The notes under the pieces are model-generated. The model saw only the letters and a program-made list of their open reading frames with translations. It did no database searches and was not told the DNA's origin. Below, piece after piece: positions 7,556-15,664 of a stretch of DNA of 43,056 nucleotides (position 1 is the first letter of the stretch; each line of letters begins with the position of its first letter). A program made the position numbers and the translations under genes. Origin of the DNA: JACDQM01 sp044373315 (GTDB lineage: Bacteria; Pseudomonadota; Gammaproteobacteria; Burkholderiales; Burkholderiaceae_C); contig NZ_JBILQK010000029.1 of the NCBI RefSeq assembly GCF_044373315.1, positions 1 to 43,056 on the forward strand. The letters run 5' to 3'.

Positions 7556-8397
7556 CACAGACGCACCTGGCCATGGATCAGCGGCGCCACATCGCCACCA
7601 ATCCAGGTGACCTCGCCCTCGCGCCAGACATGTACGCGGCCATCGCGGCCGAGCTGCGAGCCCTGCGCCGCCACATAGCGCTCTGGTGCCAGACCTGCGC
7701 CCTGCAACCACAGCGCCACGCCAGCATTCAGACTACCGGTTACCGGGTCCTCAGGCACACCCAGCGTCGGCACGAAGGCGCGCAGCTCGAACTGCGTCGC
7801 GCCGCCAGCCGGCTGCGCGCCGACCACCCCGAGCTTGAGTCCCTTCATCGCGATGAAGTCGGGCTTGAGCGCACGCACTGCTGCCGAATCCTTCAGCCGC
7901 GCCGCCATCCAGCCCGGGCCGTTGTCCACCCAAACCAGATCCAGCAACTCGTCGGCCTCGATGCAAAGCGAACGCAGCACCTGCGCGCGCAAGACCGCCT
8001 CCTCGACCGGGCCACTGCGCAGCAGTGGCGGCGCCGCAAATGCCAGCCGGCCGCCGTCGCGCTTGACACGGACCAGGCCGATGCCGCACTGCTGCACCAC
8101 CTCGCCCGGCTTCTTGACATCGCCGCCGCTGGCCAGGAAGGCGTGGGCCGAGCCCAACGTCGGGTGGCCGGCAAACGGCAACTCGCCACCCGGCGTGAAG
8201 ATGCGCACGCGGTAATCAGCCGCCGGATCGGTGGGCGGCAGCAAAAAGGTGGTCTCGCTCAGATTGGTCCAGCGCGCGAAGGCAGCCATCTGCTCGTCGC
8301 TCAGGCCGGCACCGTCGATCACCACGGCCAGTGGATTGCCCTTCAGCGGCTCAGCCGTGAACACATCGACCTGGACAAAACGGCGCAGCTCGCTCAT
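7555..8397 (-). CDS. PhzF family isomerase/epimerase-like protein
   Basis: A 280-residue PhzF-like protein with the diaminopimelate-epimerase fold. Visible family marks are FVQVDVFTAEPLKGNPLAVV at the N terminus, the catalytic Glu48 in TNLSETTFLL, FTPGGELPFAGHPTLGSAHA, and EDPVTGSLNAGVALWL in the C-terminal half. PhzF itself isomerises a phenazine precursor, but most homologues have unknown substrates and no phenazine genes are here. A GAGGAG Shine-Dalgarno overlaps the stop of the preceding GNAT gene. It is the fifth gene of the operon that starts at the EamA exporter. Confidence 0.92.
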   Translation of the reverse strand: MSELRRFVQVDVFTAEPLKGNPLAVVIDGAGLSDEQMAAFARWTNLSETTFLLPPTDPAADYRVRIFTPGGELPFAGHPTLGSAHAFLASGGDVKKPGEVVQQCGIGLVRVKRDGGRLAFAAPPLLRSGPVEEAVLRAQVLRSLCIEADELLDLVWVDNGPGWMAARLKDSAAVRALKPDFIAMKGLKLGVVGAQPAGGATQFELRAFVPTLGVPEDPVTGSLNAGVALWLQGAGLAPERYVAAQGSQLGRDGRVHVWREGEVTWIGGDVAPLIHGQVRL

Positions 8398-8409
8398 GGA
8401 TGGAACTCC

Positions 8410-8862
8410 TCAGGATTCGGATTGGGACAGATACAGGCCCGGCCGCACGATTTCCATGCCACGCTCGGGTGCTGCCAGCGGCTTGAAACCATGGCGAGCG
8501 TAGAGACTGTGCGCATCACGCGTGAACAGGCTGAAGCGCCGCAAGCCCTGCAGATCCTCATGCGTCATCACCGCGGCCATCAGCTTCCGGGCCAAGCCAC
8601 GGCCGCGCCAATCCTCCAGCACGAACACATCGCACAGATAGGCAAACGTCGCGCGATCACTGATCACACGGGCATAGCCGATCAACGCGTCATCCCCATT
8701 GGTGCGCAGCAGGAAATTCAGCGAGCCGCGCATCGCACGCGCCAGCAAGTCGCGCGGCATGCCTTCGGCCCAGTAGCTGCGGCTGATGAAACCGTGGATC
8801 AGCTCCAGGTCAGCCTCGTCCCAGTCGTGGGCGACACGGCAGGACGGGGCCGCGCTGTTCAT
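8410..8862 (-). CDS. GNAT family N-acetyltransferase
   Basis: A 150-residue acetyltransferase. Motif A is VFVLEDWRGRGLARKLMAAV (acetyl-CoA pyrophosphate loop R-G-R-G-L-A), and SLYARHGFKPL follows at the usual place. FISRSYWAEGMPRDLLARAM is typical of the YjhQ/AtsE-like GNAT subgroup. Start ATG overlaps the TGA of the aminotransferase gene by 4 bp. In this operon it could acetylate an amino acid or amine made or released by the racemase and aminotransferase; this is inference from context only. Confidence 0.9.
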   Translation of the reverse strand: MNSAAPSCRVAHDWDEADLELIHGFISRSYWAEGMPRDLLARAMRGSLNFLLRTNGDDALIGYARVISDRATFAYLCDVFVLEDWRGRGLARKLMAAVMTHEDLQGLRRFSLFTRDAHSLYARHGFKPLAAPERGMEIVRPGLYLSQSES

Positions 8863-10067
8863 GGCGTCAACTCGGGCGCCTCGGCCATGGCTTCGCGCAG
8901 CACGCGGCCGAGGATACTGACGCCCTCGGTGATCAGATCCGGCGTAAGCGTCACGAAGGACAGGCGCAGCGTGCGCGGATCGGGATGCTGGGCGTAGAAA
9001 GCAGCCCCGGGCACAAAGGCGATGCCGGCCTCCACCGCCAGCGGCAGCAGCGCCATCGCATCGAAGCCCTCGGGCAGGCGCACCCAGAAGAACATACCGC
9101 CCTCAGGGCTTTGCCACTCGCAGCCGGCAGGCAGATACGCCTGCATGGCGGCCGCCATCGCGTCGCGGTTGGCCTTGTAGCGGGCGCGGATCTTGGGCAC
9201 ATGCTGGTCCAGGAAGCCGTTCTTGATGACCTCGTGCACGACGCGCTGATTAAAGCCCGGCGTGTGCAGATCAGCGGCCTGCTTGGCCTGCAGCAGCTTG
9301 GGGTACAGCTCGTCCGGCGCGATCATGTAGCCCAGGCGAAAGCCCGGCGTCAGCACCTTGGAGAAGCTACCCAGGTAGAGGCTTCCCTCGGGCCACAGCG
9401 AGCTCAGCGAGGCCGGCGGCGGCTGATCGAACCACAGATCGCCATAGGGGTTGTCCTCGACGATGGGCAGGCGAGCAGCCTGCGCGGCGGCCACCACGGC
9501 CTCGCGGCGCTGGGCACTCATCACGCGGCCGGTGGGATTCTGGTAGTTCGGCAGCAGATAGGCAAAGCGCGTGCCCGGCGCATCATGCGGCAAGGCAGCG
9601 ATGGCTTCGGGGCGCACGCCGCCTTCGTCGCTTGCCAGGCTGGCGTAGATCGGCTCGTAGGGGTTGAAGGCCTGCAACGCGCCCAGGTAGGTGGGCGTTT
9701 CCACCGCCACCGGCGCACCGGCGTCGCACATCACCTTGCCGACCAGGTCCAGGCCTTGCTGCGAGCCGCTGGTGATCAGCACCTGATCCGGCCGCGCCTG
9801 GATGCCCAGCTGGGCCACGCGTGCCGCCACCCATTCGCGCAGCGGCGCGAAACCTTCGCTTGAAGCGTACTGCAACGCTTCTTTGGGGTTTTGGCTCAAC
9901 ACGCGGTCGCAAGCGGCCTTGATCTCGTCGACCGGAAAGGTGTCCGCAGAGGGCAGGCCGCCAGCCATCGACAGGATGCCGGGCTTCTCGGTGACCTTGA
10001 GAATCTCGCGGATGATGGACGGGTTCATGCGCGCGGCGCGGCGGGCCTGGGTCCAGACGGTGCTCAT
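8859..10067 (-). CDS. PLP-dependent class I/II aminotransferase (2-aminoadipate transaminase-like)
   Basis: A 402-residue fold-type I aminotransferase. The start MSTVWTQARRAARMNPSIIR and ILSMAGGLPSADTFP are typical of the LysN / kynurenine aminotransferase II branch. PLP contacts are visible: GSQQGLDLVG (phosphate loop, residues 101-110), NYQNPTG at 174-180, VEDNPYGDL with Asp205, and the Schiff-base Lys237 in LGSFSKVLTPGFRLGY. It lacks the N-terminal DNA-binding domain of the neighbouring MocR protein, so it is the enzyme, not a regulator. It is 42 bp downstream of the racemase. The natural amino donor is not deducible. Confidence 0.94.
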   Translation of the reverse strand: MSTVWTQARRAARMNPSIIREILKVTEKPGILSMAGGLPSADTFPVDEIKAACDRVLSQNPKEALQYASSEGFAPLREWVAARVAQLGIQARPDQVLITSGSQQGLDLVGKVMCDAGAPVAVETPTYLGALQAFNPYEPIYASLASDEGGVRPEAIAALPHDAPGTRFAYLLPNYQNPTGRVMSAQRREAVVAAAQAARLPIVEDNPYGDLWFDQPPPASLSSLWPEGSLYLGSFSKVLTPGFRLGYMIAPDELYPKLLQAKQAADLHTPGFNQRVVHEVIKNGFLDQHVPKIRARYKANRDAMAAAMQAYLPAGCEWQSPEGGMFFWVRLPEGFDAMALLPLAVEAGIAFVPGAAFYAQHPDPRTLRLSFVTLTPDLITEGVSILGRVLREAMAEAPELTP

Positions 10068-10109
10068 GGGAAGTTCTCCGAAGGATGCCGCCGGTCAGGT
10101 GCCGGCGGA

Positions 10110-10832
10110 TTAAGGGATCGATTGTGAATCAGGCGCGGCCAGCATCCAGTCGACAGCCGCCTGCGCCTGCAGCACGGTGCTGTCGAACAGCGGCACCGGG
10201 CTCCAGTGGGCCTCCAGCGGGTCCAGCAACAGGCCGATCTCGGTACAGCCCAGGATCACGCCCTCGGCGCCACGCTCGGCCAGCGCGCGCACGGCAGCCT
10301 GGTAGCGCAGCTTGGAGCTGGGCAGGATCAGGCCGCGGCAGAGTTCCTCGTAGATGATGCGATGCACCTCGTCGCGCTCGTCCAGCTCGGGCACCAGGGT
10401 TTCGATGCCCTGCTGCGCCATGCGCTCGCGGTAGAAGGCCTGCTCCATCGTGTAGCGCGTGGCCAGCAGACCGGCGCGGCGGATGCCGGCGGCCCGCAGC
10501 GCCGCAGCGGTGGCATCGACGATATGGATTAGCGGCAGACCGCTCAAGCGCTCGATCGGCTCGGCCAGCTTGTGCATGGTGTTGGTGGCCAGCAGCAGGG
10601 CCTCGGCGCCGGCCGCCTTCAGACCCGCACCGGCATGACCCAGCAACTCGCCCGCGGCCGCCCAGTCGCCACTGCGCTGCAGCGCCTCGATCTCGGCAAA
10701 GTCCACGCTGTGCAGGATCAGGCGCGCGCTGTGCAGCCCGCCCAGCCGGGCCGCCACCTGCTGGTTCAGCAGCTTGTAGAGATGCGCGCTGCTCTCCCAG
10801 CTCATGCCACCGAGTATGCCCAGCGTCCTCAT
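10110..10832 (-). CDS. Aspartate/glutamate racemase family protein (YgeA-like, Thr/Cys active site)
   Basis: A 240-residue Asp/Glu racemase-family enzyme starting MRTLGILGGMSWESSAHLYK. Classical members use two cysteines. Here the first position is Thr83 in LLATNTMHKL and the second is Cys196 in VILGCTEIGLL. This matches the E. coli YgeA L-aspartate/glutamate racemase, which has an atypical Thr83/Cys197 pair and favours L-to-D conversion. The ATG at 10832 overlaps the EamA stop by 4 bp; the longer frame upstream is rejected. Substrate is probably an acidic amino acid, but this is by homology only. Confidence 0.9.
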   Translation of the reverse strand: MRTLGILGGMSWESSAHLYKLLNQQVAARLGGLHSARLILHSVDFAEIEALQRSGDWAAAGELLGHAGAGLKAAGAEALLLATNTMHKLAEPIERLSGLPLIHIVDATAAALRAAGIRRAGLLATRYTMEQAFYRERMAQQGIETLVPELDERDEVHRIIYEELCRGLILPSSKLRYQAAVRALAERGAEGVILGCTEIGLLLDPLEAHWSPVPLFDSTVLQAQAAVDWMLAAPDSQSIP

Positions 10833-11752
10833 GCCTTCCCTTCCTGCGTCAATTGATCCACCGGCATGCGCTTGCCCAGCCACACCACCGCGATCACCGC
10901 CAGGCCGAAGCCCAGCGTCATCGCATCCAGATGCTCACCCAGCAGCGGCACCGCCAGCAGCATCGACAGAAACGGCTGCAACACCTGCACCTGGCTGACA
11001 CGCAGTGTGCCGCCCAGCGCCAGTGCGCGGTACCAGGCGAAGAAGCCCAGCCACATCGAGAACACCGACACGTACAGAAAGCCGCCCCAGGCCGACCAGG
11101 CCACCGGCGCCTGGGGCCAGCTCAACACGCCCACCGGCAGGGTGACTGGCAAGCTCAGCACCAGCACCCAGCAGATCACCTGCTGCGGCGCCATCTGCGT
11201 GCTCAGGCGTGCACCGCCCACATAGCCTGACGAGGCGCTCAACACCGCCGCCAGCAGCAGCACATCGGCCCACTGCAAGCCCGCCGCGCCGCGCCACGCC
11301 GCAAAGGCCAGCACCAGCGCCAGACCCGCGACGGCGCAGGCCCAGAAGCCGGCCGAAGGCCGCTGGCGCAGCACCAGCGCGGCAAGCGCGGCGGTGGCCA
11401 GCGGCAGCACGCCGGAGATCACCGAGGCATGTACGGCATCCACATGGCGCACCGCATAGCCCAGCAGCAGCGGCCAGCCGAACACCACGCCCAGCGCCAC
11501 CCAGGCCAGCGGCAGCCACTGCTCGCGCCGTGGCCATGGCGCCGCAGTCAGGCGCAGATAGGCGGCCGACAGCAGGCCGGCCAACGCTGCACGGCCGAGC
11601 GCAACAAACAGCGGATCGAGCTGCGGCGCCTCGGCGCTGCCGCCGGCCAGGCGCGTCATCGGAATGCTCAGCGCAAAGATGAACACCCCCAGCAGGCCCA
11701 GCCACAGGCCGCGACTCTGGGCGCTGGATGGGGTGACGGTGGCGGCTGTCAT
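10829..11752 (-). CDS. EamA/DMT family transporter (probable exporter)
   Basis: A 307-residue inner-membrane protein with about ten hydrophobic helices in two homologous halves. The first begins GLWLGLLGVFIFALSIPMTR; the second contains GGFLYVSVFSMWLGFFAWY, QVQVLQPFLSMLLAVPLLGE and a basic C-terminal end (GKRMPVDQ). Drug/metabolite transporters of this type often export amino acids or related metabolites. It is the first gene of the seven-gene operon. It is divergent from a MocR-type regulator, a pairing often seen for EamA exporters. Its start is 22 bp from the first operator box. Confidence 0.92.
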   Translation of the reverse strand: MTAATVTPSSAQSRGLWLGLLGVFIFALSIPMTRLAGGSAEAPQLDPLFVALGRAALAGLLSAAYLRLTAAPWPRREQWLPLAWVALGVVFGWPLLLGYAVRHVDAVHASVISGVLPLATAALAALVLRQRPSAGFWACAVAGLALVLAFAAWRGAAGLQWADVLLLAAVLSASSGYVGGARLSTQMAPQQVICWVLVLSLPVTLPVGVLSWPQAPVAWSAWGGFLYVSVFSMWLGFFAWYRALALGGTLRVSQVQVLQPFLSMLLAVPLLGEHLDAMTLGFGLAVIAVVWLGKRMPVDQLTQEGKA

Positions 11753-11772
11753 GCAGCCAGTCTATGCGCCAC

Positions 11773-11824
11773 AACCAATACAGAACCAGTACACTTTTCA
11801 TCACACCAACAATCACTGTATTGG
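11773..11824. promoter_or_regulatory. Probable MocR-type operator: two direct boxes and one inverted box
   Basis: AACCAATACA at 11773-11782 and AACCAGTACA at 11784-11793 are direct repeats 11 bp apart, one helical turn. CTGTATTGG at 11816-11824 is the exact inverted complement of CCAATACAG at 11775-11783. MocR/PdxR-type regulators are known to bind paired direct repeats of this size. The array fills the 73-bp gap between the EamA operon and the regulator gene, and the inverted box ends one base before the regulator ATG. Joint control of both directions is therefore likely. The sites are seen; the binding protein is inferred. Confidence 0.72.
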
Positions 11825-11825
11825 C

Positions 11826-13301
11826 ATGGACACCGACACAAGCCGGCACGCGATGGCGGCCGCTGCCCCATTGGCGCGCGGCGCCAGCATGCCGCTGGCG
11901 CAGCAGCTGGCCCAGCGCTATGCCGAGCGCATCCAGCAGCGCCTGCTGCTGCCGGGCAGCCGCCTACCTTCGGTGCGCGAGTGCGCGCAGCGCCATGGCG
12001 TCAGCCCGCATACCGTGGTGGCGGCCTATGACCAGTTGCTGGCCCAGGGCCTGCTGGAAGCGCGCAAGCAGCGCGGCTTTTTCGTGCGCGAGACCCCCGC
12101 GCCGCGCGCCGGCGCCAGCGCTCCGTCCGGCACGGGGCGCACCGGCGCCTGGCGGCCGCCGGGCCAGACGCCCAAGGCGCCGTTCGATGTCACCGCGCTG
12201 ATCCGCGGCATGTTCCAGGCCGATGCGCACAACGCGCCCGGCCTGGGCACCCTGCCGGCCGACTGGCTGGATCTTCCGATGCTGCAAACGGCGATGCGCC
12301 GCGTGATCGCGCAGAGCGAGGGCGCCGAGCAGCTGGCGCTGCAGTACGGCCAGCCCGGCGGCGATGCCCGGCTACGGGCGGCGCTGGCGCAGCGTCTGGC
12401 CGATCTGGGCATTGCGGCCACGCCGGAGCAGATCCTCAGCACTGTGGGCGCCACCCATGCGCTGGACCTGATCACGCGCACTCTGCTGCAGCCCGGCGAC
12501 GCGGTGCTGGTGGACGAGCCCGGCTGGGCCATCGAGTTCGCCCGCCTGAGCCAGGCCGGCATGCGCCTGCTGCCGGTGCCGCGCGGTGCGGACGGGCCGG
12601 ATCTGGACGCGATGGAGCTCCTGATCAAGCAGCACAGCCCGCGCCTGTACGTCACCGTCTCGGTGCTGCACAACCCGACCGGCAACACGCTGTCGCTGAG
12701 TAGCGCGCACCGCATCCTGCAGCTGGCCGAGGCGGCTGACTTCCTGATCGTCGAGGACGACACCTATGCCTTCATGGCGCCCAACCATGCACCGCGCCTG
12801 TCGGCGCTGGACGGGCTGAGGCGCACGGTCTATGTCTCGGGCTTCTCCAAGATCCTCACGCCGGCCTGGCGGGTCGGCTATCTGGCCGCCAGCCCTGAGC
12901 GTGCGGCCCGCCTGACCGACGCCAAGCTGCTGCAGACGCTGACCACCAGCCCGCTGCTGGAACGCGCCGTGGCGCTGTGCCTGGAGCAGGGCCAGCTGCG
13001 CCGCCATGCCGAACGGGTGCAAACCCGGCTGGACGCGGCGCGCCAGCGCGTCGTGCGTCTGGCGCTGGAGGCTGGCTGCCAGTTCGTCACGCCGCCGCAA
13101 GGGCTGTTCGGCTGGATCGACACCGGCATCGACACCGAGCGGCTGGCCCAGCGCCTGCTCGACGAAGGCTGGCTGACCGCGCCCGGCCTGCTGTTCAGCG
13201 CCAGCCGCCAGCCCGGAACGCTGATGCGCATCAACTTCGCCACCGCGCAGGATGCGGGCTTCTGGCGCCTGCTCGCGCAAGCTCGCAAGGACTTTCTGTG
13301 A
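11826..13301 (+). CDS. MocR-type regulator: GntR winged helix fused to aminotransferase-like domain
   Basis: A 491-residue transcription factor. Residues ~22-90 form a GntR-type winged helix (LLPGSRLPSVRECAQRHGVS, HTVVAAYDQLLAQGLLEARK). A linker of about 35 residues follows, then a fold-type I aminotransferase domain that binds PLP as an effector sensor. It keeps HNPTGN (282-287), VEDDTY with Asp311, and the Schiff-base Lys342 in SGFSKILTPAWRVGY. The ATG at 11826 was chosen because the frame upstream runs through the intergenic boxes and into the EamA gene. It is divergent from the EamA operon and is its probable regulator, perhaps responding to a PLP-amino acid adduct. Confidence 0.94.
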   Translation: MDTDTSRHAMAAAAPLARGASMPLAQQLAQRYAERIQQRLLLPGSRLPSVRECAQRHGVSPHTVVAAYDQLLAQGLLEARKQRGFFVRETPAPRAGASAPSGTGRTGAWRPPGQTPKAPFDVTALIRGMFQADAHNAPGLGTLPADWLDLPMLQTAMRRVIAQSEGAEQLALQYGQPGGDARLRAALAQRLADLGIAATPEQILSTVGATHALDLITRTLLQPGDAVLVDEPGWAIEFARLSQAGMRLLPVPRGADGPDLDAMELLIKQHSPRLYVTVSVLHNPTGNTLSLSSAHRILQLAEAADFLIVEDDTYAFMAPNHAPRLSALDGLRRTVYVSGFSKILTPAWRVGYLAASPERAARLTDAKLLQTLTTSPLLERAVALCLEQGQLRRHAERVQTRLDAARQRVVRLALEAGCQFVTPPQGLFGWIDTGIDTERLAQRLLDEGWLTAPGLLFSASRQPGTLMRINFATAQDAGFWRLLAQARKDFL

Positions 13302-13377
13302 CGCCAGTTTTGGTGTCTTGCGTTCCAGTTAGCATCTCGACATTCTCAAAGTCACCCACCCAGCTGTCCTGCGTCGC

Positions 13378-14013
13378 ATGAGTTCTGTTGAGCACGGCAA
13401 AGATCTTCGCTTCCTGATCGTCGACCCTCTGGCGGGAGTCCTGAGCTTCGCGCGCCAGCTGCTGGAAAGCTATGGCTTCGCGTCGGCAAGCATCCGTTGC
13501 GCGGCCGACCCCGAGAGCGCGCTGGCACTGGCACGCGAGTTCGCGCCCGACATCCTGATCACCGACTGGTTTGCGGATTCGGCCATGACCGGCATCCAGT
13601 TGCACCAGCGCGTGTGCGAGCAGCAGCCCGGCTGCCGGCTTGCGCTGCTGAGCTTCAAGGTCGGCCCCGAACAGCAGGCCGCGGCCGAGCAGGCGGGCTC
13701 ACGCTTTCTGCTGCGCAAGCCCTTCACTCCGCAGGAGCTGCAGGACACCTTGCGCAATGCGCTGGCCAAGCTGGCGATCGAACGCCCTGAGCTGCACCAG
13801 CGCTTTCAGGCGGTGGCACAGAAGAAGGCGCCTGCCGCGCCGCCACGCCCCATCGAGCTGCCCCAGCTGGTGTCGCTGCGGCCCGGTGACAAGGTCGTCT
13901 ACGGCGGCAAGACCGAAACGGTGCAGCATGTGGTGATCAGCCATGGCGAACTGGTGGTGCAGCTGAAGGGCTCCGGTGTCATGGTGCCGGCCAGCAAGCT
14001 CAAGCGCGCCTGA
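13378..14013 (+). CDS. Stand-alone receiver-domain protein with C-terminal SH3-like tail
   Basis: A 211-residue protein. Residues ~10-130 are a CheY-like receiver with phosphoacceptor Asp63 in ILITDWFADSAMTG, Ser92 in LALLSFK and Lys114 in LLRKPF. The usual acidic pair after beta1 is reduced to one Asp (Asp16 in FLIVDPLAG), so phosphorylation chemistry may be weaker. A Pro/Ala linker follows, then about 50 residues (GDKVVYGGKTETVQHVVISH, GVMVPASKLKRA) that look like a small beta-barrel and contain no DNA-binding or enzymatic motif. No kinase is adjacent. It is convergent with the diguanylate cyclase gene. Output role unknown. Confidence 0.85.
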   Translation: MSSVEHGKDLRFLIVDPLAGVLSFARQLLESYGFASASIRCAADPESALALAREFAPDILITDWFADSAMTGIQLHQRVCEQQPGCRLALLSFKVGPEQQAAAEQAGSRFLLRKPFTPQELQDTLRNALAKLAIERPELHQRFQAVAQKKAPAAPPRPIELPQLVSLRPGDKVVYGGKTETVQHVVISHGELVVQLKGSGVMVPASKLKRA

Positions 14014-14043
14014 GCCGGGGCCTGCGGATCGGCGGCTCGGGCC

Positions 14044-15606
14044 TTACTCCGAAACCCGGTCCCGGCCCGCGGCCTTGGCGCGGTACAGCGCGGTATCGGC
14101 GCGCAGGTAAAGGCTGTCCGGCGTGTCGCCGGCCTGAGCCATAGCCAGGCCCATGCTCACCGTCAGCAGCCCGCCGCTGCAGGCCTCGTGCGGAATGCCG
14201 CGCGCGCGCAGCGCCGCCTGCACCTCGGTGGAGCAATGCCGCGCGCCGTCCAGATCGGTCTGTTCGAGCAGCAGCGCAAACTCTTCGCCGCCCAGCCGCG
14301 CCGCCAGGTCGCCCGGCCGGCGCGCCACTTGGGCCAGACATTCAGACAGCGCCTTCAGCGCGAAGTCGCCCTGCTGATGGCCGTAGCGGTCATTGAAGGC
14401 CTTGAAAAAGTCCACATCCAGCAGAAGAAGGCACACCGGCTCGCCACTGCGCTGCCGGATGCGCAGCGCCTGGTCAAGGCGCTCGGTGAAGCAGCGCCGA
14501 TTGGCTAGCTCGGTCAACGGGTCAGTCTGCGAGAGCTGCTCCAGGGCCTGCACCTGGGACGCAATAACGCCCAGAAAATGGTTGGCCCCTTCGGCCATCC
14601 TCGTGATCTCGTCGCGCCCGCTGACCGTCACGGTGCTTCCCCAGTCGTGGCGCCCTTTGATGTCGTCCAACTCGCGGCCGAGCCGCGCCAGCCGAGCCAC
14701 CACCACGCGGTCGATCACCAGCATGATGCCCAAGGCCAGCGCCGAGGCCAGACCCAGCACCAGCCAGCTGACCCGGCCCATCAGCTCCTCGCTGCGCTCC
14801 ATGATCTCGCGCGGCCAGCTGGCCTCAAGCACCGCCACCGGCACGCCATTGATGTCGCGCAGCGGCCAGCGCAGGTTCAGTCGATGGCTCTCGGTCTCGA
14901 TACGCAAGGGGCCCGGCCCCGTCAGCGAGGGCAGTTCGGCCGCTACCGCCTCGCCGGTCAGGCGCTCGGTGGCATCGATGGGCCGGATGCTCAGCAAGAG
15001 CCCGCTGCGTTCCGCCACATCAGCCACCACACGGTCGCCCAGCCGATCCGTCACCGTCACGAAACCTGGCGCAGCGCTGTTGGATCGGCCCTCACCGCCC
15101 ACCAGCGCGCGCTGGCACAGCATCAGCAGCTGATCGCCGCTGCGCACGATGCCGCAGGGTCTCGGCGTCGACTTGAGCGCCAGATAGCCCTGGCTCAAGG
15201 CCTGCTGTACCGCCGGGCCCAGCGACTGGGGCAGCGACAAGGCAGCATCAGCCGGCGACGCCAGATTGACGGACAGGGTGCCATCCATCCGATACACCGC
15301 CAGCCAGCTCAAGCCTGAAATGGCCACGGCTTCGGGCTTCAGGTTGCGCTGCACGAACCCCGCATCCGGCAGCCGCTGATGCTGGTAGAAGTCTTCCCAT
15401 TGGCTCCACTCGAGCAGCACCCGGTCCAGCAGCAGGAACTCGTCGTCCAGGGATCGCAGCACGCGACTGAAGTCATCCAGGGCCGACTTGCTCTCGAGTT
15501 CACGATAGCTGTGCTCCACCTGGGCGCGCAAAAGCCACAGGCTGGCGCCTCCGCCCAGCAGATAGAGCGCCAACACCCACAGCACGACCTTGATGCGCAG
15601 TCCCAT
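14044..15606 (-). CDS. Membrane CHASE4-HAMP-GGDEF diguanylate cyclase
   Basis: A 520-residue sensor enzyme that should make cyclic di-GMP. TM1 is at ~7-27. A periplasmic CHASE4-type domain spans ~30-275 (SLDDEFLLLDRVLLEWSQWE, LVGGEGR, VTDRLGDRVVAD). TM2 is at ~279-298, then a HAMP-like region. The GGDEF domain is at ~355-520, with TDPLTELANRR at its start. The active site is GGEEF at 439-443, an accepted active variant. The inhibitory I-site RPGD lies at 430-433, five residues before it, so product feedback is expected. Two Cys in the sensor domain (CGIVRSG, LCQRA) may matter. No EAL domain is present. Confidence 0.95.
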   Translation of the reverse strand: MGLRIKVVLWVLALYLLGGGASLWLLRAQVEHSYRELESKSALDDFSRVLRSLDDEFLLLDRVLLEWSQWEDFYQHQRLPDAGFVQRNLKPEAVAISGLSWLAVYRMDGTLSVNLASPADAALSLPQSLGPAVQQALSQGYLALKSTPRPCGIVRSGDQLLMLCQRALVGGEGRSNSAAPGFVTVTDRLGDRVVADVAERSGLLLSIRPIDATERLTGEAVAAELPSLTGPGPLRIETESHRLNLRWPLRDINGVPVAVLEASWPREIMERSEELMGRVSWLVLGLASALALGIMLVIDRVVVARLARLGRELDDIKGRHDWGSTVTVSGRDEITRMAEGANHFLGVIASQVQALEQLSQTDPLTELANRRCFTERLDQALRIRQRSGEPVCLLLLDVDFFKAFNDRYGHQQGDFALKALSECLAQVARRPGDLAARLGGEEFALLLEQTDLDGARHCSTEVQAALRARGIPHEACSGGLLTVSMGLAMAQAGDTPDSLYLRADTALYRAKAAGRDRVSE

Positions 15607-15664
15607 GACGAGGAACCCTTGTCTCGGTGTCCGAGTATCGCCGCCGCCTGAGCCGCTGCAAGCC

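Noticed and set aside
7573..8997. 474-residue open frame on the plus strand
   Set aside because: It lies antisense to the PhzF-like and GNAT genes and the end of the aminotransferase gene. Its product is rich in Arg, Gln and His with no domain pattern, typical of shadow frames in high-GC DNA.
12026..12763. 245-residue minus-strand frame within the MocR gene
   Set aside because: Ser/Arg-rich shadow. The plus-strand frame has intact GntR and aminotransferase motifs throughout.
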